A DNA stretch of 64,000 bases from Leisingera caerulea DSM 24564 (GTDB lineage: Bacteria > Pseudomonadota > Alphaproteobacteria > Rhodobacterales > Rhodobacteraceae). Where the stretch lies: the NCBI RefSeq assembly GCF_000473325.1, contig NZ_KI421513.1, positions 2,055,217 to 2,119,216 on the forward strand, in the 5' to 3' direction. Shown here one piece after another: positions 7,015 to 15,577 of this stretch (position 1 is the stretch's first letter; each line of letters opens with the position of its first letter). The position numbers were made by a program, and so were the translations under genes. The notes under the pieces are model-generated. The model ran no database searches. It saw only the letters and a program-made list of their open reading frames with translations, and was not told where the DNA came from.

Positions 7015-8868
7015 ATGAAAAACCTCATTTCAGCGGCATTAGTCGGCCTTTTGCCGGTGGCCGCCGGGGCCACAGCGATTGAGCAAGCCCCATGGGCGCC
7101 GCGCTCTGCCGCTTACCGCCTGACACTGTTCATGGGGAACCTGACCCCGGTTCCCTGGGAAAAAATCGAAAACAGCTGGACCGCACCGGCACCGGGCAGC
7201 GCATTGTCTGAAGATGCCATGTCGCGGGTGAGCCCGGATGAGGCCCGCGCAATCAGCGCGGCTCTTGCATCGCATGACCGCCAGGCGCTGTTCGAGGCGG
7301 CCACGGCAGCCGTGGCCCAGGGTATCCTGCGTCACTTGGCAGCGGCAGAGACTGCGCTTGGACAGCCCTACGCAGCACATGAGGTTGCCAATGCCGAAGC
7401 GCTGTTCCGGGCGTTCGAGGACGGCATCAAGGCGGCGGATGCGAATGCCGCGCGCGATCTGGGGCGGGCATGGCTCGCCCTGAACTCCTCGCTTGGCACT
7501 GCTGGCGTGCTTGGCCATGGAGCGCAAGAGACCGATGCAGAGAGCTTTGCCGCAGCACGTGCAACGCTCGAAACCTATCTGACAGAAAATTATTTGCCTG
7601 CCGCCTATGCGGAACGCGAAACGCTGACCCCGGTCCCCGAAAGCGCAGTGCGCTCGGGAACGCCGGTGTCGCTGCCTGCAACCTTGCCGCCGGGGTCGAA
7701 TATCGCCGATCAGCAGGAATTGCCCCGGCTGGTGCTGCAATTTGAAGAAGCTGGCGAGGATGAGGCGAACCTGCCGCTGGTTGCCTATGGCGACATGCTG
7801 TTCGACAGCCCGGAAATTTTTGGCGGCCCGGCTCGCGAACTGGGTATTGCCTGTTCCACCTGCCACAACCGTTCGGATGTGAACCGGGACTTCTTCATCC
7901 CCGGACTGTCAAAATACGCGGGCGGCATGGATGTGGACGGCTCCTTCTTCAACCCGATGTTCAATGACCGGGTAGACGACCATCTGGACACGCCTTCAAT
8001 GCGGGGCATCCGCTTTACTGCGCCTTACGGGCGCGATGGGCGCGAGCCCAGCCTGCGGCGGTTCATCCGCAATGTGATCGTGACCGAGTTCGCAGGCGAT
8101 GAGCCGACACCCTTCCAGCTGGACGCGCTGGAGGCCTATGTCAAGCAGTTCGACTTTCTTCCGAATCCGAAAATCGACAGGGCGGGCAGGCTGACGAATT
8201 TGGCCTCGGAAGCTGCCAAGCGCGGGGAGAAGCTGTTCAACACCGATTTCGCCGGACTGGGAGACCGCTCCTGCGCCTCGTGCCACACGCCCGAGCGTAA
8301 CTTCCGCGATGGTCTCACATACGACATCGGCACTGCCGAGCCCCCCTTCCCGGGCGGTACGCCAATCCACTTTGAAACGCCCACCTTGCGCAATATCAAC
8401 TTCACCGCGCCCTATATGCACGACGGGTCGCTGCCAACGCTGGCCAGCGTTGTGGACTGGTTCGACGAAAGCAAAGTTCTGGGGCTGGATGAGGCACAGC
8501 GTGCCGATCTGACCGCCTATCTCGAGGCTGTCGGAGATGGTGAGGAACCCTATCAGGCGTTTGAAGGCCGCGACAGCGTGTTCCGCTTGTCCTGGGAAGA
8601 ACTGACCACTTTCGCAAGCACCCTGGATACGCTGCTGCCGATGCGCGATGCCGAAAACATCGCCCTTCTGGTGGATACGGTCGCCCCTGATCTGGCGGCA
8701 GATGCGAGTGTCATGGTTAATCAAAACTCCAAGCCGGAGATCTATGAGTTCGCGGCCATCCTGCGGGCTGTCGGCGATGCAAGCGCCAAAGGCGATTGGG
8801 AGGAGGCAGGCCGCCAGTGGGACCTGTTCAAAGCGATGCAAGCCGATATTGACGAGAGGATGTTCTGA
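7015..8868 (+). CDS. Diheme cytochrome c peroxidase/MauG-like protein with long N-terminal extension
   Basis: 617 residues, far longer than the usual 320-400. A signal peptide (residues 1-20) precedes about 240 residues of helical, Ala-rich sequence with no recognised motif. Two c-type heme sites follow: C280-S-T-C-H284 and C420-A-S-C-H424, with the family's TPSMRGIRFTAPYGRDGR and TPTLRNINFTAPYMHDGS blocks after each heme. About 100 further residues follow the second block. The family reduces peroxide or oxidises a specific substrate in the periplasm. The TGA overlaps the ATG of the binding-protein gene, so it is made with an ABC importer under an MntR-like box. The substrate is unknown; it might oxidise the imported compound or metal complex. 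Confidence 0.85.
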   Translation: MKNLISAALVGLLPVAAGATAIEQAPWAPRSAAYRLTLFMGNLTPVPWEKIENSWTAPAPGSALSEDAMSRVSPDEARAISAALASHDRQALFEAATAAVAQGILRHLAAAETALGQPYAAHEVANAEALFRAFEDGIKAADANAARDLGRAWLALNSSLGTAGVLGHGAQETDAESFAAARATLETYLTENYLPAAYAERETLTPVPESAVRSGTPVSLPATLPPGSNIADQQELPRLVLQFEEAGEDEANLPLVAYGDMLFDSPEIFGGPARELGIACSTCHNRSDVNRDFFIPGLSKYAGGMDVDGSFFNPMFNDRVDDHLDTPSMRGIRFTAPYGRDGREPSLRRFIRNVIVTEFAGDEPTPFQLDALEAYVKQFDFLPNPKIDRAGRLTNLASEAAKRGEKLFNTDFAGLGDRSCASCHTPERNFRDGLTYDIGTAEPPFPGGTPIHFETPTLRNINFTAPYMHDGSLPTLASVVDWFDESKVLGLDEAQRADLTAYLEAVGDGEEPYQAFEGRDSVFRLSWEELTTFASTLDTLLPMRDAENIALLVDTVAPDLAADASVMVNQNSKPEIYEFAAILRAVGDASAKGDWEEAGRQWDLFKAMQADIDERMF

Positions 8869-9725
8869 TGCTGTCGCGCCGCAATTTTCTGGCCGTATCG
8901 GCCGCATTCCTCGCCGCGCCAGCCTTGGCAGCGGGTGAGGAGCTGAAACTGGCCTTCATTCCGCAAGAAAACCCCGAAAAGCTGCTGGGCGACATAAAGG
9001 CGGTCACCGGCTGGCTGTCCGAACGCATGGGAATGCCGGTGACAGGGTTTGTGACCTTCGACCATGCCGCCGCCGTCGAGGCGCTGCGCAACGGCGATGC
9101 AGACATATCTTTCATGGGCGCTCTGCCTTATGTTCTGGCCGAGGATCAGATTGGTGCCGTGCCACTGCTGTCCGAGGTCTACCGCGGGCAGCCGAGCTAT
9201 GCGGGTCGCGTGTTTGTCCGCAAGGACAGCGGCATCGAGACGCTGGCCGACCTCAAAGGGCGTGACATTGCCTTTGCCGATCCGGTATCGGAGTCCGGCT
9301 ATCTATACCCGCTTGATCTGTTCGTGCGCGAGGGGCTTATCGCCGATGCCGCCGATGCGGACAATTTCTTTGGCCGGAAGTTCTTTGCCGGGGGCTATCA
9401 GCAGGCGATGCAGGCCATGGCGAATGGGCTTGTGGATGCCGCCGGCGCCAGCCAGTATGCCGATCTTCTGCTGACGCCGGATCAGCAGGCAGAAGTCAAA
9501 GTCCTGGCCGAAAGCGAACAGATCCCAAGCCATGCGGTTGTTGCACGGCCCGGCCTGGACAAGGGCGTGCAGGCCAAGTTCATCGAAACCATGTTGCAGC
9601 TCAATGAGCCAGGCAACCGCCACCTGCTGGCGTATCTCTATGGGCCGGACGGCTACATCGCGGTGGACCGGGACGTTTACGAAGGCGTGCGCGAGACGGC
9701 ACGGCGCTACGGGTACCTGAAATGA
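8868..9725 (+). CDS. PhnD-type periplasmic solute-binding protein of an ABC importer
   Basis: 285 residues. A twin-arginine-like signal (SRRNFLAVSA) is followed by the PhnD/PtxB-type phosphate/phosphite/phosphonate-binding fold. Family blocks visible are FIPQENPEKL, DISFMGALPYVLA, YRGQPSYAGRVFVRKDSGI and AFADPVSESGYLYP. The start overlaps the diheme gene (TGATG). The family binds oxyanions or small anions and delivers them to PhnC/PhnE-type transporters. The MntR context would be unexpected for phosphonate, so the ligand may be a metal complex or another anion. Confidence 0.88.
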   Translation: MLSRRNFLAVSAAFLAAPALAAGEELKLAFIPQENPEKLLGDIKAVTGWLSERMGMPVTGFVTFDHAAAVEALRNGDADISFMGALPYVLAEDQIGAVPLLSEVYRGQPSYAGRVFVRKDSGIETLADLKGRDIAFADPVSESGYLYPLDLFVREGLIADAADADNFFGRKFFAGGYQQAMQAMANGLVDAAGASQYADLLLTPDQQAEVKVLAESEQIPSHAVVARPGLDKGVQAKFIETMLQLNEPGNRHLLAYLYGPDGYIAVDRDVYEGVRETARRYGYLK

Positions 9726-10492
9726 CAGCAGCTTTCACCCTGAATGCAGTGTCGCACCACTTCGGCGGCGCCGCGGCGCTGTGCGAAGTGTCGCTCAGCG
9801 CCGCACCGGGTGAACGGGTGGCCCTGCTTGGCCCGTCGGGCGCCGGGAAATCCACCCTGCTCGCACTGCTCGACGGCCGCCTGCGCGGCTGGCGCGGCGA
9901 GGCCGAGGTTCTGGGGGTGCCGCTTTCGGCAACGCAGGCTCCGCCGCGTGAGCTGCGCACCGGTGCCGGGTTCATCTTTCAGGAATTTGCACTGGTTGAC
10001 CGGCTGACTGTCTATCAGAATGTGATGAACGGGCGGCTTTCCCGGATGCGCATCTGGCCCTCCCTTTGGGGGCGGTTTGGCGAGCAGGACCACCTCAAAA
10101 CAGCTGCCGCGCTCGAAGATACCGGTCTCTCCGATCTGGCCCGGCGTAGGGCGGACCAGCTTTCAGGCGGTCAGCGGCAGCGGGTGGCAATTGCCCGTTG
10201 CCTGGCGCAGGATCCCAGGCTGATCCTTGCCGACGAACCGGTGAGCAACCTTGACCCCGCCCATGCGGAACGGATCCTCGGCCTGATCACAGGCGCAGCT
10301 GACAAACGCGGCATCGGAGTCGTCTTCAGTTCGCACCAGCCAGAACTGGCGCGCCGCTTTGCCGACCGGATTGTGGGGCTGCGAGCCGGCGCAGTGCAGT
10401 TCGACAAACCCTCCGCTCAGGTGACCAGCGACGACATCGCCGAACTTTACCACGGCACGGTTCCCGGCGCCGGGCTGCGCGTGGTCAGTTGA
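9722..10492 (+). CDS. ABC transporter ATP-binding protein, PhnC-like
   Basis: 256 residues. Walker A is GPSGAGKS (37-44), the signature is LSGGQRQRVAIARCL, and Walker B is RLILADEPVSNLDP. A switch His is seen in FSSHQPELARRF. It overlaps the binding-protein gene by 4 bases and the permease start by TGATG, so all three subunits are coupled. It energises import of the PhnD-like protein's ligand. Length and motifs are normal for PhnC. Confidence 0.93.
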   Translation: MTAAFTLNAVSHHFGGAAALCEVSLSAAPGERVALLGPSGAGKSTLLALLDGRLRGWRGEAEVLGVPLSATQAPPRELRTGAGFIFQEFALVDRLTVYQNVMNGRLSRMRIWPSLWGRFGEQDHLKTAAALEDTGLSDLARRRADQLSGGQRQRVAIARCLAQDPRLILADEPVSNLDPAHAERILGLITGAADKRGIGVVFSSHQPELARRFADRIVGLRAGAVQFDKPSAQVTSDDIAELYHGTVPGAGLRVVS

Positions 10493-11235
10493 TGAGCCAG
10501 GTGCTGACTTGGATCGTGCTGGCGGCGGCCGTCCTTTGGTCCGCCACAAGCGCAGAAATGGGGCTGGACAAGCTTCCCGGTGCAGGGCCTCGCCTGGGCG
10601 AATTCCTCGGGCGGATGATGCCGCCGGACCTGTCGATCTGGCGCGAAGTCATGCGGGGTCTGGCAGAAACCCTGCGGATTGCCATCCTCGGTACTTTCTT
10701 TGCGGTCATCCTGTCCGCTGGGCTGGCAGTTCTCGCAGCCGAGACCCTAGTGCCGTCATCCGTTTGGCGCCCGGTGCGCGGCCTTCTGGCGATGATCCGC
10801 TCCATTCCGCTGATCCTGGTGGCGATGCTCATGGTTGGTGCGGTGGGGCTTGGGCCCTTGCCCGGGATCCTCGCCATCACCTTCCATGCAACGGGGATGC
10901 TGGCGAAATTCTATGCCGAAGCGATCGACAATGTGGCCGCCGCCCCGGTGGTAGCACTGGAAAGTGCTGGCGCCAGCCGCACGCAGCAGCTGCGATGGGC
11001 GATTTGGCCTCAGATGGCGCCGGTCATCCTGCGGGACACCGTGTTCCGTTTCGAACTGAACCTGCGCGAAAGCCTAATCCTCGGCATTGTCGGTGCGGGC
11101 GGCATCGGGCTTTATGTCCAGACCTACGTGCGCTCGTTCCAATATGACAAGGCCGCGACGGTAACCATGGCCATTGTTGTGCTTGTGCTTGCGTCGGAGG
11201 CGGTCAACTCCGCCCTGCACAAGCGGTTTTCCTGA
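10492..11235 (+). CDS. ABC transporter permease, PhnE-like
   Basis: 247 residues from ATG 10492; the TTG one codon earlier is less likely. Five or six membrane helices are visible, with the PhnE-type coupling region ALESAGASRTQQLRWAIWPQ (EAA-like loop). C-terminal helices include LILGIVGAGGIGLYVQTYVR. A single permease gene implies a homodimer. It is the last gene of the operon and is followed by a clear terminator at 11329. Confidence 0.92.
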   Translation: MSQVLTWIVLAAAVLWSATSAEMGLDKLPGAGPRLGEFLGRMMPPDLSIWREVMRGLAETLRIAILGTFFAVILSAGLAVLAAETLVPSSVWRPVRGLLAMIRSIPLILVAMLMVGAVGLGPLPGILAITFHATGMLAKFYAEAIDNVAAAPVVALESAGASRTQQLRWAIWPQMAPVILRDTVFRFELNLRESLILGIVGAGGIGLYVQTYVRSFQYDKAATVTMAIVVLVLASEAVNSALHKRFS

Positions 11236-11328
11236 GCGGATCCTTACAGTTTATGACTACGGTTATAGGCGGCTGAAATGCTGAGTGGCCGGCGCCCCTC
11301 CACAGCGCGTAGCAAGGGATTCCGAACT

Positions 11329-11372
11329 GAAGGCTGGAGCCAAGGGAAACAGAAGGGCTCCAGCCTTCTTCT
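11329..11372 (+). terminator. Intrinsic terminator of the diheme/PhnDCE-type operon
   Basis: A perfect 13-bp stem GAAGGCTGGAGCC (11329-11341) / GGCTCCAGCCTTC (11356-11368) with a 14-base loop is followed by TTCT. It lies between the permease and the convergent YnfA gene. Confidence 0.75.
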
Positions 11373-11393
11373 AAGATTGCTTGCCGGCGGACG

Positions 11394-11720
11394 TTAACTA
11401 CGCAACGGCATCAAAATGAGAGCGCTACCGATCAGGCATATCATCATTCCTGCTATATCCCAGCGGTCGGGGCGATTGCCTTCGGCCAGCCACATCCAGA
11501 ACATAGAACTGGCGATATAGACGCCGCCATAGGCGGCGTAGGCCCGCCCGGCAAATGCGCTGTCTGCGCGCGTCAGAAGATACGCGAACAGCACAAGGCT
11601 TGCGATGCCGGGCACGAGCCAGAGCGGCGAACGGTCGAGGCGCAGCCACGCCCAGAAGGCAAAGCACCCGGCGATTTCCGCCAGGGCTGCCAGGGCAAAG
11701 ATCAGAAACGTCCCGGTCAA
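11394..11720 (-). CDS. YnfA/UPF0060 family small membrane protein
   Basis: 108 residues from TTG 11720, which overlaps the TGA of merR as TTGA. This gives the normal YnfA length, while the longer upstream start would lie inside merR. Four hydrophobic segments are seen ([70 protein letters not shown]). YnfA proteins resemble small multidrug-resistance-like carriers, and their substrate is uncertain. Coupling to merR suggests expression with the mercury cluster. Confidence 0.88.
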   Translation of the reverse strand: MTGTFLIFALAALAEIAGCFAFWAWLRLDRSPLWLVPGIASLVLFAYLLTRADSAFAGRAYAAYGGVYIASSMFWMWLAEGNRPDRWDIAGMMICLIGSALILMPLRS

Positions 11721-12130
11721 GATGCCAGCGCCTCCAGCACCGGGCACTCCGGGACATCCTCGCCGGAACATTGGCCTGCTGTTGCGGCCAATACTTTTTC
11801 GATCCTGCGAAGGTCTTCAATTTTCCGGCGCACATCGCTGAGATGGCGTTCAGTCAGGGCTTTCACTTCGCCGCAAGTCTGGGTGCCGCCATCCACGAGG
11901 CCAAGCAGCCCTTTAATTTCGTCAATGGCAAAGCCGAGCTCGCGGGCCCGCAGGATGAAACGCAGACGCTGAATGTGGCTCTGCCCGTAGATGCGGTGGC
12001 CCGCAGCCGTGCGCGGCGGGTCCGGCATCATGCCGGTCTTCTCGTAATATCGGATGGTTTCAAGGTTGCAGCCCGTTGCCTTGGCCAGCTCCCCCCGAGT
12101 GAGAGATGTCGCGTTTTTGTGATCTGGCAT
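11717..12130 (-). CDS. merR: Mercury-responsive regulator MerR
   Basis: 137 residues from ATG 12130, preceded by AAGGAGG. An upstream in-frame extension to 12343 lies inside merT on the other strand and crosses the mer promoter, so it is rejected. The winged HTH ([20 protein letters not shown]) leads to a dimer helix and the three mercury-binding cysteines C86, C121 and C129, spaced as in classical MerR. It is divergent from merTPFA and shares the 12145-12175 operator region. It represses without Hg(II) and activates with it. Confidence 0.93.
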   Translation of the reverse strand: MPDHKNATSLTRGELAKATGCNLETIRYYEKTGMMPDPPRTAAGHRIYGQSHIQRLRFILRARELGFAIDEIKGLLGLVDGGTQTCGEVKALTERHLSDVRRKIEDLRRIEKVLAATAGQCSGEDVPECPVLEALAS

Positions 12131-12144
12131 CGTAAATAACCTCC

Positions 12145-12175
12145 TTGCCCCTGTAGCTACTACAGGCCCTACACA
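12145..12175 (+). promoter_or_regulatory. mer promoter/operator (MerR box)
   Basis: TTGCCC (12145-12150) and TACACA (12170-12175) are separated by 19 bp, with the perfect dyad CCTGTAG-cta-CTACAGG (12150-12166) in the spacer. It drives merT rightward and overlaps the region where merR transcription should start. The dyad differs from the Tn21 box but matches the other MerR-type boxes in this window in layout. Confidence 0.85.
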
Positions 12176-12206
12176 AGGTGCTAGCCCTATTCGTGAGGAG
12201 AAAAAT

Positions 12207-12599
12207 ATGAGGATTGCTGAAAAGCAAACCGGAGAAGCGGACACGGGTGTGAACCGAAACAGCAAAGGCTGGCTTGCCGCGGGCGGTCTGCTTGGCGCGG
12301 TTTTTGCGTCCGCCTGTTGCGTCGGACCGCTGGTTTTGCTCACGCTCGGTATCTCGGGGGCCTGGATTGGTAACCTGACCGCACTTGAGCCCTACAAGCC
12401 GGTATTCGCTCTGATCGCGCTTGGCTTCATCGGCGCCGGCTTCCGGCAAGTCTATTTCCGCAGGCCAGCCACCTGCGAACCTGGCTCCTACTGCGCCAAG
12501 CCTTCTTCGGCACGCATCACCAAAACCGCACTCTGGATCTCGCTGGTTCTTGTTGTGGCAGCTCTGACCATCACCTGGTGGGCGCCGCTCTTCTATTGA
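12207..12599 (+). CDS. merT: Mercury transporter MerT
   Basis: 130 residues from ATG 12207 with GAGGAG upstream. Three membrane segments are visible. The paired cysteines C37-C38 in helix 1 (FASACCVGPLVLL) and C90/C96 in the cytoplasmic loop (CEPGSYC) are the mercury relay of MerT. It takes Hg(II) from MerP and passes it inward to MerA. It is the first gene of the mer operon. Confidence 0.95.
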   Translation: MRIAEKQTGEADTGVNRNSKGWLAAGGLLGAVFASACCVGPLVLLTLGISGAWIGNLTALEPYKPVFALIALGFIGAGFRQVYFRRPATCEPGSYCAKPSSARITKTALWISLVLVVAALTITWWAPLFY

Positions 12600-12611
12600 A
12601 AGGAATATCTC

Positions 12612-12926
12612 ATGAAAAAAATGCTCGCCGCGGTTCTCGGCTTTGGCCTTCTCGGAATGGCGTCCATCGCCTCCTTTGCGCTGCCCGCTGCCGCCCAAAG
12701 CGTTGCAGCGGAGGAGACTGTAACCTTCGCAGTTGAAAATATGACCTGCGCGCTCTGCCCGGTGACTGTGAAGCACGCCATGGCGGGGGTGGGTGGCGTG
12801 CGCTCTGTAGACGTGGATTTTGAAGCAAAGACTGCCACGGTTGTTTTTGACAGCGCGGCAACAAGCGCTGAAGCTATTTCGGCAGCCTCCGCAAATGCTG
12901 GTTATCCGGCGATGGAGAAGGGCTGA
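12612..12926 (+). CDS. merP: Periplasmic mercury-binding protein MerP
   Basis: 104 residues. A signal peptide (ending LPAAAQS) is followed by one heavy-metal-associated domain with C46 and C49 in ENMTCALCPVTV. It binds Hg(II) in the periplasm and hands it to MerT, encoded 12 bases upstream. Confidence 0.95.
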   Translation: MKKMLAAVLGFGLLGMASIASFALPAAAQSVAAEETVTFAVENMTCALCPVTVKHAMAGVGGVRSVDVDFEAKTATVVFDSAATSAEAISAASANAGYPAMEKG

Positions 12927-12930
12927 TCCT

Positions 12931-13143
12931 GTGCGCGACAGTCTGATGGGAGGCCTCGCCGCGACAATCCTGGCGGCACCGCTGGTGATAATCTGCTGTG
13001 GCGGCCGTGTCCTTTTGTCTGCGCTTGTCGGAACGGTTGGCGGGTGGCTGACCGGGTACGGCATGATTGCCATTGGGCTGGCGGCTGCGGCTCTTGCATT
13101 GGTCTGGCGTTCGATGCGCTGCGGCTGTTTCTGCCCCCACTAG
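12931..13143 (+). CDS. merF: MerF-like small mercury transport membrane protein
   Basis: 70 residues from GTG 12931, four bases after merP; an ATG at 12946 is an alternative. Two membrane segments carry a vicinal pair in the first (VIICCGGRVLL) and a Cys cluster at the C-terminus (MRCGCFCPH), as expected of MerF. MerF offers a second Hg(II) import route. The C-terminal CGCFC differs from the usual CC, so the exact subfamily is uncertain. Confidence 0.75.
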   Translation: MRDSLMGGLAATILAAPLVIICCGGRVLLSALVGTVGGWLTGYGMIAIGLAAAALALVWRSMRCGCFCPH

Positions 13144-13247
13144 GATGGTGCTCCTTTGGGGCTGAATCTGATCCCGGCAAAGTTCGCCGGAGCATGAACC
13201 AATCACAAAACAACGGCGCCCGCGCGCGCCCTGAAAAGGATCAAAAA

Positions 13248-14672
13248 ATGAACAGCGACTGCTGCACGCCGAATGGAGAATATGACCTTGCTGTCATTGG
13301 GGCCGGATCGGCGGGTTTCTCGGCCGCGATTACTGCGGCCAAAGGCGGCAAACGCGTGGCGCTGATCGGGCACGGCACCATCGGCGGCACCTGTGTGAAT
13401 GTGGGTTGTGTGCCTTCGAAAACGATGATCCGTGCCGCCGAGGCGGTGCATGGCGCGATGGCTGCGCATCGCTTTCGCGGTCTGAAAGCCAGCGCAGAAG
13501 TCACAGACTGGGCTGCGATAACCGGGGCCAAGGATGATCTGGTCGCTATGCTGAGGCAGAAGAAGTATGCCGATTTGCTCCCAGGATACGAGGGTGTCAC
13601 CTATATCGAAGAAGGCCCCGCGCGGCTGGTTGCGGGCGGTGTCGAGGCAGGAGGCCGGTTTATCCAGGTGCCGAAGGTGATCATCGCAACCGGCGGGAGG
13701 CCAGCACAGCCAGACATCGCGGGAATTGAAACTGTGCCGTCCCTGGACAGCACGTCTCTGCTGGAATTGGAGCATTTGCCTGAACGCTTGATTTTTCTGG
13801 GCGGCGGATTCATCGGCGTTGAATTGGCGCAGATGATGTCCCGGATGGGCGTCAGTGTGTCTCTTGTCTGCCGCTCTCGCCTGCTGCCGCAGGCTGAGCC
13901 AGAGGTCTCCGAAGCGCTGGCGGAAATCCTGCGCGACGAAGGCATTACGATTTTGGAAGGCGTTAGCTACGAGGGTAGCCACCGTGAAGGCAGCGAAGCA
14001 GTTCTGCACGTGCAAAAGGACGGTGCGGTGCAGGATCTGGAGGCAGATTATCTCGTCCTGACAACCGGGCGCACCCCGAATACCGAGGGACTTGGCCTTG
14101 CGGAGCTGGGGGTTGAAACGGATGCGCGAGGGGCCATTGCTGTCGGCGTGGATATGCAATCCAGCCGCCCCGGCGTCTATGCGGCCGGGGATGTGACGGA
14201 CCGCGATCAGTTTGTCTACATGGCAGCCTATGGCGCGAAACTGGCAGCCCGCAATGCAGTTCTGGGCGGTCAAGAGACCTACGATAATGCGGCGATGCCC
14301 TGGGTTGTATTCACCGACCCGCAGGTGGCGGGCGCCGGCCTGACCGAAGCGCAGGCGCAAGCGGCGGGCCATGAGGTGAGAACCAGCGTTCTCACGCTCG
14401 ACAACGTGCCGCGCGCGCTTGCGGCTCGGGACACGCGCGGCCTGATTAAACTGGTGGCCGATGCCAGGACAGACCAGCTTCTGGGAGGTGTTATCATGGC
14501 GCCGGAAGGCTCCGACAGCGTCCAGACTCTGGCCATGGCCTTGAAATTCGGAATGACCGCTAAGTCACTTGGAACTACGATATTTCCCTATCTCACTACC
14601 GTAGAAGGGCTGAAACTCGCAGCGCAGACCTTTGACATGGATGTAGGTCAGCTCTCCTGCTGCGCAGGGTGA
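13248..14672 (+). CDS. merA: Mercuric reductase MerA (short form without NmerA)
   Basis: 474 residues from ATG 13248 (AAAGGA upstream); an in-frame ATG at 13194 would add 18 residues. The FAD-binding GxGxxG (AVIGAGSAGFSAA) is followed by the redox pair C49/C54 in GGTCVNVGCVPSK. The NAD(P)H domain GGGFIGVELAQ and the C-terminal vicinal pair C471-C472 (QLSCCAG) complete the MerA set. It reduces Hg(II) to volatile Hg(0) in the cytoplasm. There is no N-terminal metal-binding domain, so Hg(II) would come directly from MerT/MerF. Confidence 0.95.
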   Translation: MNSDCCTPNGEYDLAVIGAGSAGFSAAITAAKGGKRVALIGHGTIGGTCVNVGCVPSKTMIRAAEAVHGAMAAHRFRGLKASAEVTDWAAITGAKDDLVAMLRQKKYADLLPGYEGVTYIEEGPARLVAGGVEAGGRFIQVPKVIIATGGRPAQPDIAGIETVPSLDSTSLLELEHLPERLIFLGGGFIGVELAQMMSRMGVSVSLVCRSRLLPQAEPEVSEALAEILRDEGITILEGVSYEGSHREGSEAVLHVQKDGAVQDLEADYLVLTTGRTPNTEGLGLAELGVETDARGAIAVGVDMQSSRPGVYAAGDVTDRDQFVYMAAYGAKLAARNAVLGGQETYDNAAMPWVVFTDPQVAGAGLTEAQAQAAGHEVRTSVLTLDNVPRALAARDTRGLIKLVADARTDQLLGGVIMAPEGSDSVQTLAMALKFGMTAKSLGTTIFPYLTTVEGLKLAAQTFDMDVGQLSCCAG

Positions 14673-14688
14673 ATTGGGAGCACATCGG

Positions 14689-14997
14689 ATGACCGGTATT
14701 GAAGCTCTCCTGCAAGACATTGACAGCCTGTCGCTTATCACGGTCGGTCTGCTGCTTCTCGCCGGTTTGGTGGTAGCATAGCCCGAGTTCGTTTTGCTTG
14801 ATTGCCGTAGCGACAGGGCTTGGCGCCAGAACGTGGCAGTTATGTTTGCGGCCTTGGGGGTCTGGGGCACGGCAAGCGGTTGGCCTGACCTGATTGTTGC
14901 TGCGGTCATGGCAACGTTGTTTCTTTCCCCTGCTTTCCAGATCGTGCGCCAAGCGCTCGCCGAGCGCCGGGAAGTTGGAGAACATCAGCATGTTTGA
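14689..14997 (+). pseudogene. Remnant of a CDF-type cation transporter, interrupted by a stop
   Basis: A frame begins with ATG 14689 (MTGIEALLQDID...), meets TAG at 14779-14781 and continues in the same frame to 14997. The second part (AALGVWGTASGWPDLIVAAV, FQIVRQALAERRE) matches the membrane segment typical of CDF family 'cation transporter' proteins. Most of a normal ~200-residue CDF protein is missing. The first 30 codons encode a hydrophobic stretch whose origin is unclear. It lies directly behind merA, suggesting a former mer-linked exporter that has decayed by deletion. Confidence 0.65.
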
Positions 14998-15071
14998 CGA
15001 GGATCAAGACAACCTATCTCGAATGATGCGAAATTTGCTCAACTGAGTCGCAAGTACAGAGGACTCTCACT

Positions 15072-15539
15072 ATGCACCTGAAACGCCGCCAAATACTGAC
15101 TTACGCCGCAGGCTTCGCCAGCACAGCACCATTTGCCACGTTTGCGCAAAACACACCTTCCATCCATGTTCTCAAGGATCCGAATTGCGGCTGTTGCAGT
15201 GCTTGGATCGATATCCTTCGGCAGGAAGGCTTTCGCGTTACCGAGGAGCGCAGCTTTGGAACACTGCTCGTCCGCCACAAATTGGACAACGGCATTCCCG
15301 AAAAAATGATCTCCTGCCACACAGGCGAGATCGATGGCTACATGATCGAGGGGCACGTACCGGTTGCCGACATTCGTCGTCTATTGGAGGAGCGACCTAG
15401 CGCCATTGGACTTGCTGTTCCTGGGATGCCCTACGGTTCGCCTGGGATGGGGCCGGAAGATCGTCGTGAGGCCTACGACGTATTCTTGATCCTTAAGGAC
15501 GGCAGCACCGAGGTGTTCACGAGTTACGAAGCGGCCTGA
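15072..15539 (+). CDS. DUF411 metal-binding periplasmic protein
   Basis: 155 residues. An N-terminal basic/hydrophobic signal (KRRQILTYAAGFAST) is followed by a DUF411 domain with C39-G-C41-C42 in KDPNCGCCSAW and C82-H83 in MISCHTGEIDGYMIEGHVP. DUF411 proteins occur beside copper and silver resistance genes and are thought to bind Cu(I) or related ions in the periplasm. The conserved end GMPYGSPGMG adds Met residues. It is followed 38 bases later by a cytochrome c gene. Confidence 0.9.
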   Translation: MHLKRRQILTYAAGFASTAPFATFAQNTPSIHVLKDPNCGCCSAWIDILRQEGFRVTEERSFGTLLVRHKLDNGIPEKMISCHTGEIDGYMIEGHVPVADIRRLLEERPSAIGLAVPGMPYGSPGMGPEDRREAYDVFLILKDGSTEVFTSYEAA

Positions 15540-15577
15540 GGCGACATTCATCGAGCGGAATCAGTAAGGAGGAGAAG

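Noticed and set aside
12060..13073. 337-codon leftward frame over merT, merP and merF
   Set aside because: It crosses the mer promoter and is antisense to the mer transport genes.
13203..14372. 389-codon open frame opposite merA
   Set aside because: MerA on the other strand is complete; no motifs or start signal for the antisense frame.
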